Below are positions 10,356 through 19,418 of a stretch of 64,000 nt of DNA, in pieces. Made by a program: the position numbers and the translations under genes. The notes under the pieces were generated by a model. It was not told the origin of the DNA and made no database searches. It was given only the letters and a program-made list of their open reading frames with translations. Origin of the DNA: Pseudomonas syringae CC1557. Its GTDB lineage: Bacteria; Pseudomonadota; Gammaproteobacteria; Pseudomonadales; Pseudomonadaceae. Within the stretch, counting starts at the first letter, position 1. Every line of letters begins with the position of its first letter. The stretch is taken from contig NZ_CP007014.1 of the NCBI RefSeq assembly GCF_000452705.1, positions 4,217,501-4,281,500 of the forward strand. Direction: 5' to 3'.

Positions 10356-11219
10356 TTAGAGCAAGCCCAACTGTTCCACCTGTGGCCCGCGATCCAGTTC
10401 AGGCAATGGCGGCAGACCGGGCAGGCGCACCATCAGTTGTTCGTGAAAACGTCTGGCCAGCGCTGGCGCTCTTAGGTTGTCGGGCGTGTGCAGGAATACA
10501 TAGGGCGTTCGCCCTTCTTCGATCCATACAGCAACCTTCTCCACCCACTGGACCAGAAACGGATCATTGGCTTCCAGTTCAGGACGGCCGATGAAGCGGA
10601 CCTGAGGGAACAAGGTCAATGCAGCAGGACGGGGCGGCACCTTGGGTTTCTTGGATTGCGCATGCAGCACGGCAGGGTCGCTGGAAATACAACTGAACAA
10701 GGCACGCGAGTCGAGGCAAATGCGCTCGATGCCACGGTCCAGCAACAGCCGGTTGAGCATGCGTTCTTCATCGCCCTTCATGAAAAATGCCATGTTGCGC
10801 ACTTCTCCCGCCAGCGGCACCTTCAACTCATCGAGAAAGCCGACCAGTTCAGCAAGACGCTGCGGTGTGAAGCTGGCGGGCAGTTGCAGCCAGAACGGCG
10901 ATATCCGCTCGCCCAGCGGCGCGAGCAAGCGAATGAATTCCTCGGCCGCACCGACCTGCTCACGAAGGTCGCCGCTGTGGCTGATGTCTTTGTGAAATTT
11001 GGCGGTAAAGCGAAAGTCGTCAGGCATCAGTTCGGCCCAACGCTGCACCGTAGTGGCGGCGGGACGAGCGTAAAAAGTGGTATTGCCTTCAACAACGTTG
11101 AACACCTGAGTGTAAAGACTCAGGAAGTCATTGGGACGGGCGTCTTCGGGATACAGGAACTCGCGCCAGGCGTTTTCACTCCATGACGGACAACCGAGGT
11201 AGTAAGGAAGGTCAGACAC
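10356..11219 (-). CDS. DUF72 (YecE-like) family protein
   Basis: A protein of 287 residues starting at GTG 11219. The N-terminal LGCPSWSENAWREFLYP and the following VEGNTTFYARPA, FRFTAKFHKDISH and PFWLQLPASF segments are hallmarks of the DUF72 TIM-barrel family. A later VFLHTPDN stretch also fits. No enzymatic activity is settled for the family. The start lies 2 bases after the stop of the small upstream gene, consistent with a shared transcript and coupled translation. Confidence 0.88.
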   Translation of the reverse strand: MSDLPYYLGCPSWSENAWREFLYPEDARPNDFLSLYTQVFNVVEGNTTFYARPAATTVQRWAELMPDDFRFTAKFHKDISHSGDLREQVGAAEEFIRLLAPLGERISPFWLQLPASFTPQRLAELVGFLDELKVPLAGEVRNMAFFMKGDEERMLNRLLLDRGIERICLDSRALFSCISSDPAVLHAQSKKPKVPPRPAALTLFPQVRFIGRPELEANDPFLVQWVEKVAVWIEEGRTPYVFLHTPDNLRAPALARRFHEQLMVRLPGLPPLPELDRGPQVEQLGLL

Positions 11220-11221
11220 AA

Positions 11222-11533
11222 TCAGACGTGAAGATCGAGCCCAGATACTTCAAGGTCCCAATCCACAAAGCTGGCCGTCGTCAGGTAACTGGCAAGAGCG
11301 TGTGCGACACGAGAACTCATGGAGCGCGGGAAAATGATGTCTTGCGGACGCGCAGGCACGTTGGCAGTACTGCCAACAGGTGCATCACCCGATTCGCGAC
11401 GTGCCTGCGAAGAAAGCGGAGGCAGTTCGGCATCTGCAGCGACTTCCTCGAAAGAGCCTTCAACAGTGGAAGGCGTCTTTTGCGGCTTTCGCTTGATCGG
11501 GTAAGAGCGTGATGAGGTTCCGTCTATGCGCAT
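11222..11533 (-). CDS. conserved hypothetical protein, 103 residues
   Basis: A small hydrophilic protein with a basic, Ser/Pro-rich N-terminal half (SYPIKRKPQKTPS) and a more ordered C-terminus (SSRVAHALASYLTTASFVDWDLEVSGLDLHV). It has no signal peptide, membrane segment or known domain. The low-complexity N-terminus looks disordered. It is the first gene of the minus-strand series leading into the DUF72, ICL-like and extensin-like genes, with a 2-base gap to DUF72. I recognise it only as a probable Pseudomonas conserved hypothetical. Confidence 0.65.
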   Translation of the reverse strand: MRIDGTSSRSYPIKRKPQKTPSTVEGSFEEVAADAELPPLSSQARRESGDAPVGSTANVPARPQDIIFPRSMSSRVAHALASYLTTASFVDWDLEVSGLDLHV

Positions 11534-11798
11534 CGATTATATACTCGGCGTCGATAGTGGCAATTTAGCGTTACTGCCTTGTAGTTCGCAAATTGCCGAA
11601 CGATAACTAGACCACATATATTGAAATTTGTTTACGCCATATGAGATTAAGACGCATCCAGACGATAAACGGTAGATGGCCCATTGATAGTCTTTCGGCG
11701 CGCAGCGGGATTTCATGAGCCCCCGGGCCAGCTGTTTTAAAGGGTTTGCTGTACAGAAGGCACGCGCAGTCACTCCCGGACTGCGCTGGATAAGAAGA
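11534..11798. other. intergenic region, likely promoter of the 11533-8780 series
   Basis: This is 265 bases between tsaB and the 103-residue gene, clearly more AT-rich than its surroundings around 11560-11660. That is consistent with a promoter reading leftward into 11533. An open frame of 116 codons crosses it and runs into tsaB, but it has no protein-like character. I see no RNA gene or repeat. Confidence 0.4.
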
Positions 11799-12473
11799 TC
11801 ATCGCGCCTTGGGTGTGGCCACCTTGTCGCGCAGATACACCGGTTGAGCGTCGTCTGCCGGTAAGGCTTCGCCACGCTGCCAGGCAAACGTCGCCAGGGT
11901 CAGCAAGTCCTGGGCATGGGGGAGCATGCTTGCATCATGCCCTGACAGACTGACTGGAATACGCTCCGCATAGCCCCAACCGGTACCGGCGCCAAACCAT
12001 TGACCGCTGGCATCTGTCGGCAGCATTGCCCGCTCCGGGGCCATGACCGCTTCGTTGCCGAGCAGACGCATCTCACCTGCAGCCTCGAGGTAGCAACCCC
12101 AATAAACCTCATCCATACGTGCATCGATGGCCGCTGCGACCTGCGTTGCGCCTTGTTCACGAAAGGCGCGCTGGGCCAGCACGGCAAGATTAGACACCGG
12201 CAGCACCGGGCGCTCCAGGGCAAACGCCAGCCCCTGCACCACACCAATGGCAATACGCACACCAGTGAAAGCGCCCGGACCGCGGCCGAAGGCGATGGCA
12301 TCCAGCGCCGACATCGCAATGCCCGCCTCGGCCAGCAGATCCTTGATCATCGGCAACAGGCGCTGGGCATGCAGGCGCGGAATCACCTCATAGTGGCTCA
12401 GCACCTTGCCGTCATGCAGCAAAGCGACCGAGCAGGCTTCAGTGGCGGTGTCCAGGGCCAGCAAGGTGGTCAT
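11799..12473 (-). CDS. tsaB: tRNA threonylcarbamoyladenosine biosynthesis protein TsaB
   Basis: A protein of 224 residues from ATG 12473. The frame extends 15 codons further, but TsaB proteins start at the MTTLLALDTATE strand. The ASKHA-type phosphate 1 motif LALDTATEACSVAL and the FGRGPGAFTGVRI loop are clear. TsaB (YeaZ) is a partner of TsaD in the t6A37 tRNA modification complex TsaBDE and has no activity of its own. The window also encodes TcdA, which acts on the t6A product. tsaB lies downstream of adk on the same strand, beyond a strong hairpin. Confidence 0.95.
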   Translation of the reverse strand: MTTLLALDTATEACSVALLHDGKVLSHYEVIPRLHAQRLLPMIKDLLAEAGIAMSALDAIAFGRGPGAFTGVRIAIGVVQGLAFALERPVLPVSNLAVLAQRAFREQGATQVAAAIDARMDEVYWGCYLEAAGEMRLLGNEAVMAPERAMLPTDASGQWFGAGTGWGYAERIPVSLSGHDASMLPHAQDLLTLATFAWQRGEALPADDAQPVYLRDKVATPKAR

Positions 12474-12516
12474 CGGTGTTTCCGTCTTGGTGAAAAAGTG
12501 GCGCAGTATAAATGAC

Positions 12517-12540
12517 AAATGGCCCGCAAGCGGGCCATTT
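12517..12540 (-). terminator. probable terminator of adk
   Basis: A perfect 10-bp stem: AAATGGCCCG at 12517-12526 and CGGGCCATTT at 12531-12540, with loop CAAG. It lies about 20 bases beyond the adk stop on the minus strand. The T-run is short and partly inside the stem, so termination may be incomplete, leaving some read-through into tsaB. Confidence 0.65.
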
Positions 12541-12559
12541 ATTGATCAGGCTGCGTGCC

Positions 12560-13489
<930 letters not shown>

Positions 13490-16126
13490 TCAGCCGGTAT
13501 TGCGCAGGCCAGCGGCAATACCCGCCACAGACACCAGCAGCGCCAGCTCCAGAGGACTGTCAAGACTCGCCTCGCGACTGCGGGACCGGGAAAGCAACTC
13601 GGCCTGGAGCAGATGCAGCGGGTCGAGATAGGCGTTGCGCAGGCTGATGAACTCCAGCGTTTCAGGGCTATGAGCCAGCAGTTGCGTTTGCCCGGTGAGC
13701 CCCAGTACCACCTTGCACGCCTGCGACAATAGGTCGCGCAAATGTGAGCCTAAATGTTGCAGCTCGACGGGAACCAGACGTTCGTCGTAGAGACGGGCGA
13801 TATCCGCATCGGCTTTGGCGAGCACCATTTCCAGCATGTCGATACGCGTTCGGAAGAACGGCCACTGCTCACGCATCTGCGCCAGCACATCGCCCTCGCC
13901 GCGTTCCAGCGCCTTGCCGAGCGCGGCTTCCCAACCCAGCCAGGCGGGCAGCATCAGACGCGTCTGAGTCCAGGCGAAAATCCACGGAATGGCGCGCAGA
14001 CTCTCGACGCCCCCCTCGCGACGCTTGGCAGGTCGACTGCCCAGCGGCAGGCGACCCAGTTCCTGTTCGGGGGTTGCCTGACGGAAATATTCGACGAACT
14101 CTGGATTCTCGCGCACCACCGCGCGATAGGCATTGACGCCGTCGCTGGCCATCTGGTCCATCATCGTTCGCCAGGCGGGCTGTGGCAGGGGGGGCGGCAG
14201 CAACGTCGCTTCCAGTACCGCTGCCAGATAAAGGTTGAGGTTCTGCTCGGCGATGTCCGGCAGGCCGAACTTGAAGCGGATCATTTCGCCTTGCTCGGTG
14301 GTCCGGAAGCGCCCTGCCACCGAGCCAGGTGGTTGCGACAGGATCGCCGCGTGCGCCGGGCCGCCACCACGGCCGACCGTACCGCCACGGCCGTGGAACA
14401 ACAACAGCTCGACCTGCTGCTCGCGACAGATCTCCACCAGTTTTTCCTGCGCCCGGTATTGCGCCCAGGCTGCCGCCGTCGTGCCGGCGTCCTTGGCTGA
14501 GTCGGAGTAACCGATCATGACTTCCTGCGGGCCGTGCAGGCGTGAGCGGTAGCCTGGCAACCCCAGTAGCGTCTCGATCACAGGTCCGGCGTTATCCAGG
14601 TCGGCCAGGGTTTCGAACAGCGGCACCACACGCATCGGCCGTTGCAGCCCGGATTCCTTGAGCAGTAACTGCACAGCCAGCACGTCCGACGCCGAACCGG
14701 CCATCGAGATAACGTACGAGCCCAGTGAGGCTGCCGGAGCCGCCGCCACTTCCCGACAGGTCGCCAAGACTTCGGCGGTATCGGCAGCCGGTTTGAAATA
14801 GGCAGGCAACAACGGCCTGCGGTTATCCAGCTCGCTTAGCAGAAAGTCGATGCGTGTCTGTTCATCCCACTCTTCGTAGCGACCCAGCCCCAGATAGTCA
14901 GTGATTTCAGTCATGGCCGCGCAGTGCCGAGTGGAGTCCTGGCGAACGTCCAGACGCACCAGAAACAGACCGAACGTCACAGCACGACGCAGACAATCCA
15001 GCAGCGGCCCGTCGGCGATCACGCCCATGCCGCATTCATGCAGCGACTGGAAGCACAGCAGCAGCGGGTCAAGCAGATCGCGGTTGTCATGCAACACGGC
15101 TCCAGGCGCAGGTTGCGTCACTGTCAGCGAGGCATTGGCCCAGTTGCGGGTGGCACGCAGGCGCTCGCGCAGACGCTTGAGTTCGGCGCGATAAGGTTCG
15201 GCGCTGTCGCCGACACTGGCGCGCAGTGCGTCACTGGCCTGCTGCATCGACAGTTCGGCGGCGAGGTTGTCGACATCCCGCAGGTACAGGTCAGCCGCCA
15301 TCCAGCGCGCCAGCAGCAGAACCTCACGGGTCACGGCGGCCGTCACATTCGGATTACCGTCACGGTCACCGCCCATCCACGACGCGAAGCGAATGGGCGC
15401 GGCCTCCAGCGGCAAATGCAGGCCCGTGGCGGCATGCAGCGCATGATCGGCCTTGCGCAGGTAGTTGGGGATTGCGTGCCAGAGCGAATGTTCTATGACC
15501 GCGAAGCCCCATTTGGCCTCGTCGACCGGTGTCGGCCGTATGCGTCGAATCTCTTCGGTGTGCCACGCTTCGGCAATCAGACGCTGCAGACGCGCCGTGA
15601 TCTGCTCGCGCTCGACGCTGTTCAGGTCACGATGATCCAGTGCTGCAAGTTGCGCCGCGATAGCGTCGTATTTCTGAATCAGCGTGCGGCGCGCGACCTC
15701 GGTCGGGTGGGCGGTCAGTACCAGCTCGATTTGCAACTTGCTCAGTTGTCGCGCCAGTGCATCAGGCGCATGACCTTCGGCCTTCAGACGGTCAAGCAGC
15801 TCAGGCAGCACCCGCGACTCGAACGGCAACGGCTGGCTATCATCGCGACGGTGCATGAGCTGATACTGCTCGGCAATGTTGGCCAGGTTGAGAAACTGGT
15901 TGAACGCCCGAGCCACCGGCAACAGCTCGTCGTCTCCGAGGCTGTCCACGCTGGAGCTGAGTTGCTCTGCGCCTTCTGCAGAGCCGCGTCTGCCCGCCTT
16001 GGCACCCTTGCGGATACGTTCGATCTTGTCGAGAAACTCAGCTCCGCGCTGCTCGCGGATGGTGTTGCCCAGCAGCTCACCCAGCAGGTGAACGTCTTCG
16101 CGCAGACGCGCATCGATATCGGCCAT
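13490..16126 (-). CDS. ppc: phosphoenolpyruvate carboxylase
   Basis: A protein of 878 residues, full length for bacterial PEPC. The catalytic landmarks are present: [12 protein letters not shown] (catalytic His), [38 protein letters not shown] (glycine-rich loop) and the conserved C-terminal RNTG. The enzyme carboxylates PEP to oxaloacetate and replenishes the TCA cycle. It is a cytosolic homotetramer, usually controlled by acetyl-CoA and aspartate. ATG 16126 is chosen because it has GGGAGAGGG upstream and gives the family start [12 protein letters not shown]. The frame itself extends 37 codons further. Confidence 0.97.
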   Translation of the reverse strand: MADIDARLREDVHLLGELLGNTIREQRGAEFLDKIERIRKGAKAGRRGSAEGAEQLSSSVDSLGDDELLPVARAFNQFLNLANIAEQYQLMHRRDDSQPLPFESRVLPELLDRLKAEGHAPDALARQLSKLQIELVLTAHPTEVARRTLIQKYDAIAAQLAALDHRDLNSVEREQITARLQRLIAEAWHTEEIRRIRPTPVDEAKWGFAVIEHSLWHAIPNYLRKADHALHAATGLHLPLEAAPIRFASWMGGDRDGNPNVTAAVTREVLLLARWMAADLYLRDVDNLAAELSMQQASDALRASVGDSAEPYRAELKRLRERLRATRNWANASLTVTQPAPGAVLHDNRDLLDPLLLCFQSLHECGMGVIADGPLLDCLRRAVTFGLFLVRLDVRQDSTRHCAAMTEITDYLGLGRYEEWDEQTRIDFLLSELDNRRPLLPAYFKPAADTAEVLATCREVAAAPAASLGSYVISMAGSASDVLAVQLLLKESGLQRPMRVVPLFETLADLDNAGPVIETLLGLPGYRSRLHGPQEVMIGYSDSAKDAGTTAAAWAQYRAQEKLVEICREQQVELLLFHGRGGTVGRGGGPAHAAILSQPPGSVAGRFRTTEQGEMIRFKFGLPDIAEQNLNLYLAAVLEATLLPPPLPQPAWRTMMDQMASDGVNAYRAVVRENPEFVEYFRQATPEQELGRLPLGSRPAKRREGGVESLRAIPWIFAWTQTRLMLPAWLGWEAALGKALERGEGDVLAQMREQWPFFRTRIDMLEMVLAKADADIARLYDERLVPVELQHLGSHLRDLLSQACKVVLGLTGQTQLLAHSPETLEFISLRNAYLDPLHLLQAELLSRSRSREASLDSPLELALLVSVAGIAAGLRNTG

Positions 16127-16518
16127 CGTTCCCTCTCCCGGTTTTTGTTTGGGCTCAGTTGCGTGGTCTTCCTGAGGACGACCACGTGAATTCAAATCCT
16201 GGCGCCAACAGTGCACCAAAAGCCGGTGCGGCGACAATTGCCTGGTGAATAAAGCGCCCTTGGTGATGCGTGGTGACTGACAACAGACATCTCTTTATAT
16301 GTCGATGAGCATTCTTTCATCTTCGTAAAAACGCGGAAAATTCCTGACCTGTCAGAAGAAATTTATCTGAACTATTCAAAAACTGCGCAGGTCGGAGCCA
16401 TTAACCATTACAGGAAAGCCCGTAAGGCAGCAGGCGGCTTTATGACCTCATGCCCGGACTTGATGCAAAAACTGTCATGGATAACCACGTTCGGAGTCAG
16501 ACAATGGAGTTGATCACC
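16127..16518. other. ppc / DUF4398 divergent intergenic region
   Basis: This is 392 bases between the divergent ppc and DUF4398 genes. The middle (about 16290-16400) is AT-rich and should hold promoters for both sides. A candidate AlgU-type promoter for the rightward pair is listed separately. I see no RNA gene. Confidence 0.5.
16369..16396 (+). promoter_or_regulatory. candidate AlgU (sigma-22) promoter
   Basis: GAACTA at 16369-16374 and TCGGA at 16392-16396 are separated by 17 bases. The AlgU consensus is GAACTT, 16-17 bases, TCTGA, so each half differs at one position. It points at the DUF4398/OmpA lipoprotein pair, whose P. aeruginosa counterparts (PA3691 and PA3692/lptF) are known osmotic-stress and AlgU-responsive genes. 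The leader before the first start would be about 115 bases. Confidence 0.4.
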
Positions 16519-16917
16519 ATGAACACCCTCACTGCCAACAAAAAAACCACAGGCCTGCGCGGCTTGAAGCTCGCTGCACTGGCAATCGGCAGCACCTTCA
16601 TTCTTGCCGGTTGCGCTGGCAACCCGCCTTCCGAGCAGTACGCAGTTTCTCAATCCGCGGTCAACAGTGCTGTCAGCGCTGGCGGTACCGAGTTCGCAGC
16701 GGTGGAAATGAAATCAGCTCAGGACAAGCTCAAGGCAGCTGACCTGGCCATGCAAGACCACAAGTACGATGAAGCCCGCAAACTGGCTGAACAAGCCGAG
16801 TGGGATGCTCGTGTGGCAGAACGCAAATCTCAAGCCGCCAAAGCTGCCAAGGCTGTGCAGGATGCTCGTCAGGGCGTCAACGAACTCCGTGAAGAAGGCC
16901 TGCGCCAGGTGCAGTGA
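16519..16917 (+). CDS. DUF4398 lipoprotein
   Basis: A protein of 132 residues from ATG 16519, with GGAG 9 bases upstream. A second ATG at 16504 is possible. The signal peptide ends in a lipobox ILAGC (Cys32), so the mature protein is a lipoprotein. The rest is Ala/Lys/Glu-rich helix with long coiled-coil character (KSAQDKLKAADLAM, KLAEQAEWDARVAERK), as in the DUF4398 family. It is followed after 58 bases by an OmpA-like lipoprotein. The pair matches PA3691-PA3692 of P. aeruginosa, so an envelope-stress role is likely. Confidence 0.85.
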   Translation: MNTLTANKKTTGLRGLKLAALAIGSTFILAGCAGNPPSEQYAVSQSAVNSAVSAGGTEFAAVEMKSAQDKLKAADLAMQDHKYDEARKLAEQAEWDARVAERKSQAAKAAKAVQDARQGVNELREEGLRQVQ

Positions 16918-16975
16918 TTGCTCCGCCAACCTTCTGTTTTCATGAATTCGTAACTGATTAAAGGACGACTACATT

Positions 16976-17758
16976 ATGCGTAAACAACTGATGATCCCTG
17001 CCCTGCTGGCCATGAGCGTTGCTTTGGCAGCCTGCGCAACCAAGCCAAACCCTAATCTGGAACAGGCGCGCAGCAACTTCACCGCGCTGCAAACCAACCC
17101 GGAATCCACCAAAGTAGCGGCGCTTGAAACCAAAGATGCCAGCGAGTGGCTGGATAAGGCTGAAAAAGCGTTCCGTGACGATCAAGACGTCAAGCAAGTC
17201 GATCAACTGGCTTACCTGACCAACCAGCGCGTTGAACTGGCCAAGCAGACCATCGCTCTGCGCACTTCCGAAGCCGCTCTGCAGAACGCTTCTGCTGACC
17301 GTGCCAAGGCTCGCCTCGACGCGCGTGACGCGCAGATCGCCGCGCTGAAAAACAGCCTGAACGCCAAGCAGACCGAACGCGGTACGCTGGTGACGTTCGG
17401 TGACGTGCTGTTCGACTACAACAAGGCTGACCTGAAGCCTACCGCTCAGGGCGACATTGGCAAACTGGCTGCTTTCCTGCAGGAAAACCCGGACCGTAAA
17501 GTGATCGTCGAAGGCTACACCGACAGCACCGGTTCGGCTTCCTACAATCAGTCGCTGTCCGAGCGTCGCGCCAATTCGGTTCGCATGGCACTGGTACGCA
17601 TGGGTGTAGACCCGGCGCGTGTTGTGACCATGGGTTATGGTAAGGAATACCCTGTTGCTGACAACACCAGCAACTCGGGTCGCGCCATGAACCGTCGTGT
17701 GGAAGTGACCATTTCCAACGACAACCAGCCTGTTGCACCACGCTCTTCGATGAAATAA
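16976..17758 (+). CDS. OmpA-family lipoprotein (LptF-like)
   Basis: A protein of 260 residues. The signal peptide ends in a lipobox LAAC (Cys20). A helical DUF4398-like middle (about 25-135) precedes a C-terminal OmpA peptidoglycan-binding domain beginning near FDYNKADLKP. The peptidoglycan-contact residues are present in EGYTDSTGS and NQSLSERRA. The likely role is to tie the outer membrane to the cell wall. P. aeruginosa LptF (PA3692) has this layout and is induced by osmotic stress through AlgU. I leave the symbol blank because lptF also names an LPS exporter. A strong terminator follows. Confidence 0.88.
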   Translation: MRKQLMIPALLAMSVALAACATKPNPNLEQARSNFTALQTNPESTKVAALETKDASEWLDKAEKAFRDDQDVKQVDQLAYLTNQRVELAKQTIALRTSEAALQNASADRAKARLDARDAQIAALKNSLNAKQTERGTLVTFGDVLFDYNKADLKPTAQGDIGKLAAFLQENPDRKVIVEGYTDSTGSASYNQSLSERRANSVRMALVRMGVDPARVVTMGYGKEYPVADNTSNSGRAMNRRVEVTISNDNQPVAPRSSMK

Positions 17759-17779
17759 GCGACTGAGCTGCTGCACCGA

Positions 17780-17812
17780 AGCCCCGCCTGCGCATACAGG
17801 CGGGGCTTTTTT
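17780..17812 (+). terminator. rho-independent terminator of the OmpA lipoprotein gene
   Basis: An 11-bp stem, AGCCCCGCCTG at 17780-17790 and CAGGCGGGGCT at 17797-17807, with loop CGCATA, followed by six T. It lies 22 bases beyond the stop codon. Confidence 0.92.
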
Positions 17813-17835
17813 GTGGGCGAAGGTTTTTCAGCCGT

Positions 17836-18156
17836 TCATTGCTGTGGTGTCTGTTGGCCAATACAGCGCACCGCCTGCCTATGCGGGTTGATCAGCACTC
17901 CGGACAAGCCCTTTTGCGACGTATCAAACAGCACCAGCACGCCATCAATGCATTGCGCGACTTCGGCGGCGGGCGTTGCAGCAATCTTGTAATCCTCGCC
18001 CGGCACGCTCTTGAGCATCGTGAACTCACTCAGCAATAGCGCATCTTCCGGCTTCGCGAAGTGCAGGTAGCCGTAGTACCACAGGCAGCCGACCGTGCCG
18101 ATGACCGCGCCAATGCCGCTCAGGATCATGCCGTTGACGTTACGGTCGCGGCTCAT
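17836..18156 (-). CDS. small membrane-anchored hypothetical protein
   Basis: A protein of 106 residues with one N-terminal membrane segment (about residues 9-30, ILSGIGAVIGTVGCLWYYGYL). A soluble domain follows, probably periplasmic, containing two Cys residues (QCIDG, RCIGQ) that could pair. Its ATG overlaps the stop of the upstream hydrolase gene by 4 bases (ATGA), so the two are translationally coupled. I do not recognise a domain. Confidence 0.7.
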   Translation of the reverse strand: MSRDRNVNGMILSGIGAVIGTVGCLWYYGYLHFAKPEDALLLSEFTMLKSVPGEDYKIAATPAAEVAQCIDGVLVLFDTSQKGLSGVLINPHRQAVRCIGQQTPQQ

Positions 18157-19082
18157 TGCGCTGGCGCTGTTGCAGGGGTTGAGGTTGATGCCGGCGCTTG
18201 CTCTGGATAGTTGGGCACTTCTGCCAGGCGACGCAGGCCATTGAAGTGTGTCGGGTCGTCCAGATAGCGCAGCATGACCTGACGCCAGAGCGGGTCGGCG
18301 AAGGTCTGCACGTGTTCGCCCCGGGTCAGTTGCAGGACACGCGGTGGAGGCGCGGCCTTGTACAGTTCAATGCCATTGGCGAGCGGCACCAAGGTGTCGT
18401 CCATGCTGTGGAAGATCAGCATTGGCGTGCCGGCCAGTTGCGGCAGGCCGTTGACCGCGCTGTCGGCATCCGGGATCAGCCATGACAGCGGAGTTTTCAA
18501 AGGCCAGGTCAGCCAGGAGGTGCTCAGCGAGTTACGCGCGACGCTGCGATAACTGGCGGGCACGCTGTCCAGGACCAGCGCCTTCACCCGCGCGCGTTCT
18601 TGCGGATGCTGTGACAGGTAATGCACCGCCAACGCGCCACCGATACTTTGCCCCAGAACCACAAGGGGTTTGCCTTGCACCTGCGGTGCAGCTTTCAGCC
18701 AGTCGAAAGCGGCCTGTACGTCCTGATAGATGGCCGGTAGGCTGGGCTCGCCCTGCGACTCGCCATAGCCACGATAATCAACCATCAGCACTTGATAACC
18801 CTGCTCGGGCAGCCACCAGACTCCGCCAAGATGCCACGCCAGGTTGCCACCGTTGCCATGCAGGTGCAGGACCGTGCCCTTGACCGGCACACCCTCTTTT
18901 GCAGGCAGCCACCAGCCACGCAGACGCGTACCGTCGGCGGCGGTGAGGTTCACGTCCTGATACTGCAGGCGCGCCTTGTCCGGCGTGAACGGAACACTCC
19001 GTTCAGGATAGAACAGCAGCGAGCTGCAGCCGCTGAGCGCGAGGATAAGGATGAAGATGCCGAGCAGTTTCAAATGGGGCAT
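18153..19082 (-). CDS. alpha/beta-hydrolase lipoprotein
   Basis: A protein of 309 residues from ATG 19082, chosen because it opens a lipoprotein signal peptide with lipobox LSGC (Cys19). The frame runs 44 codons further through the repeat region. The hydrolase fold is clear: LHLHGNGGNLA (oxyanion region), DYRGYGES, the nucleophile elbow VLGQSIGGALA (Ser), FHSMDDTLVP (Asp) and GEHVQTF (His). The family (DUF/BEM46-like hydrolases) acts on unknown ester or peptide substrates, here probably at the envelope. The next gene overlaps it by 4 bases. Confidence 0.85.
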   Translation of the reverse strand: MPHLKLLGIFILILALSGCSSLLFYPERSVPFTPDKARLQYQDVNLTAADGTRLRGWWLPAKEGVPVKGTVLHLHGNGGNLAWHLGGVWWLPEQGYQVLMVDYRGYGESQGEPSLPAIYQDVQAAFDWLKAAPQVQGKPLVVLGQSIGGALAVHYLSQHPQERARVKALVLDSVPASYRSVARNSLSTSWLTWPLKTPLSWLIPDADSAVNGLPQLAGTPMLIFHSMDDTLVPLANGIELYKAAPPPRVLQLTRGEHVQTFADPLWRQVMLRYLDDPTHFNGLRRLAEVPNYPEQAPASTSTPATAPAQ

Positions 19083-19112
19083 TCCTTGTGGGTTTGTAAT
19101 TACCGACTCTCC

Positions 19113-19200
19113 TGCCACCTCTCGTTCCTCACGCTCCAGCATGGGAATGCCTTTCGTGACGCTCCGCGTCACACAGCAGTTCTGCGATGTCAGTGATGTT
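19113..19200 (+). repeat. DUF1534-type intergenic repeat, degraded
   Basis: Read on the plus strand this stretch translates to LSFLTLQHGNAFRDAPRH, close to the DUF1534 signature found many times in P. syringae genomes. It contains a perfect hairpin, GTGACGC at 19156-19162 and GCGTCAC at 19166-19172. It is better explained as a dispersed extragenic repeat that happens to be open than as a protein gene. Only one half seems present. It sits between the hydrolase and QEGLA genes. Confidence 0.6.
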
Positions 19201-19237
19201 TGTTTCCGGCTCAAGGCACCTTTTCGCCCCTCGGCGA

Positions 19238-19262
19238 GTTACTTTGATGGGGCCAAAGTAAC
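19238..19262. repeat. inverted repeat in the hydrolase-QEGLA spacer
   Basis: GTTACTTTG at 19238-19246 and CAAAGTAAC at 19254-19262 form a perfect 9-bp stem with a 7-base loop. Sequence of this type recurs in Pseudomonas intergenic regions. The rest of the 336-base spacer (19083-19418) shows no gene. Confidence 0.55.
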
Positions 19263-19418
19263 CAAACCCCCTGGCTCCGTTTCCGGCCCGACGTCGTCGG
19301 GTTCCTTCGTCCTGACACTGATCCGGGGGTCGTCGCAATTTGCGTCGTCTGTACCACCGTGATCGAAAAGCATTTCTGTGGCAGCGGCCGCGCGTGATGC
19401 AGGACCTTTCGCAGCCAC

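Noticed and set aside
11537..11887. A 116-codon minus-strand frame crossing the tsaB 3' end
   Set aside because: It overlaps tsaB out of frame, and the non-overlapping part is AT-rich promoter-like sequence.
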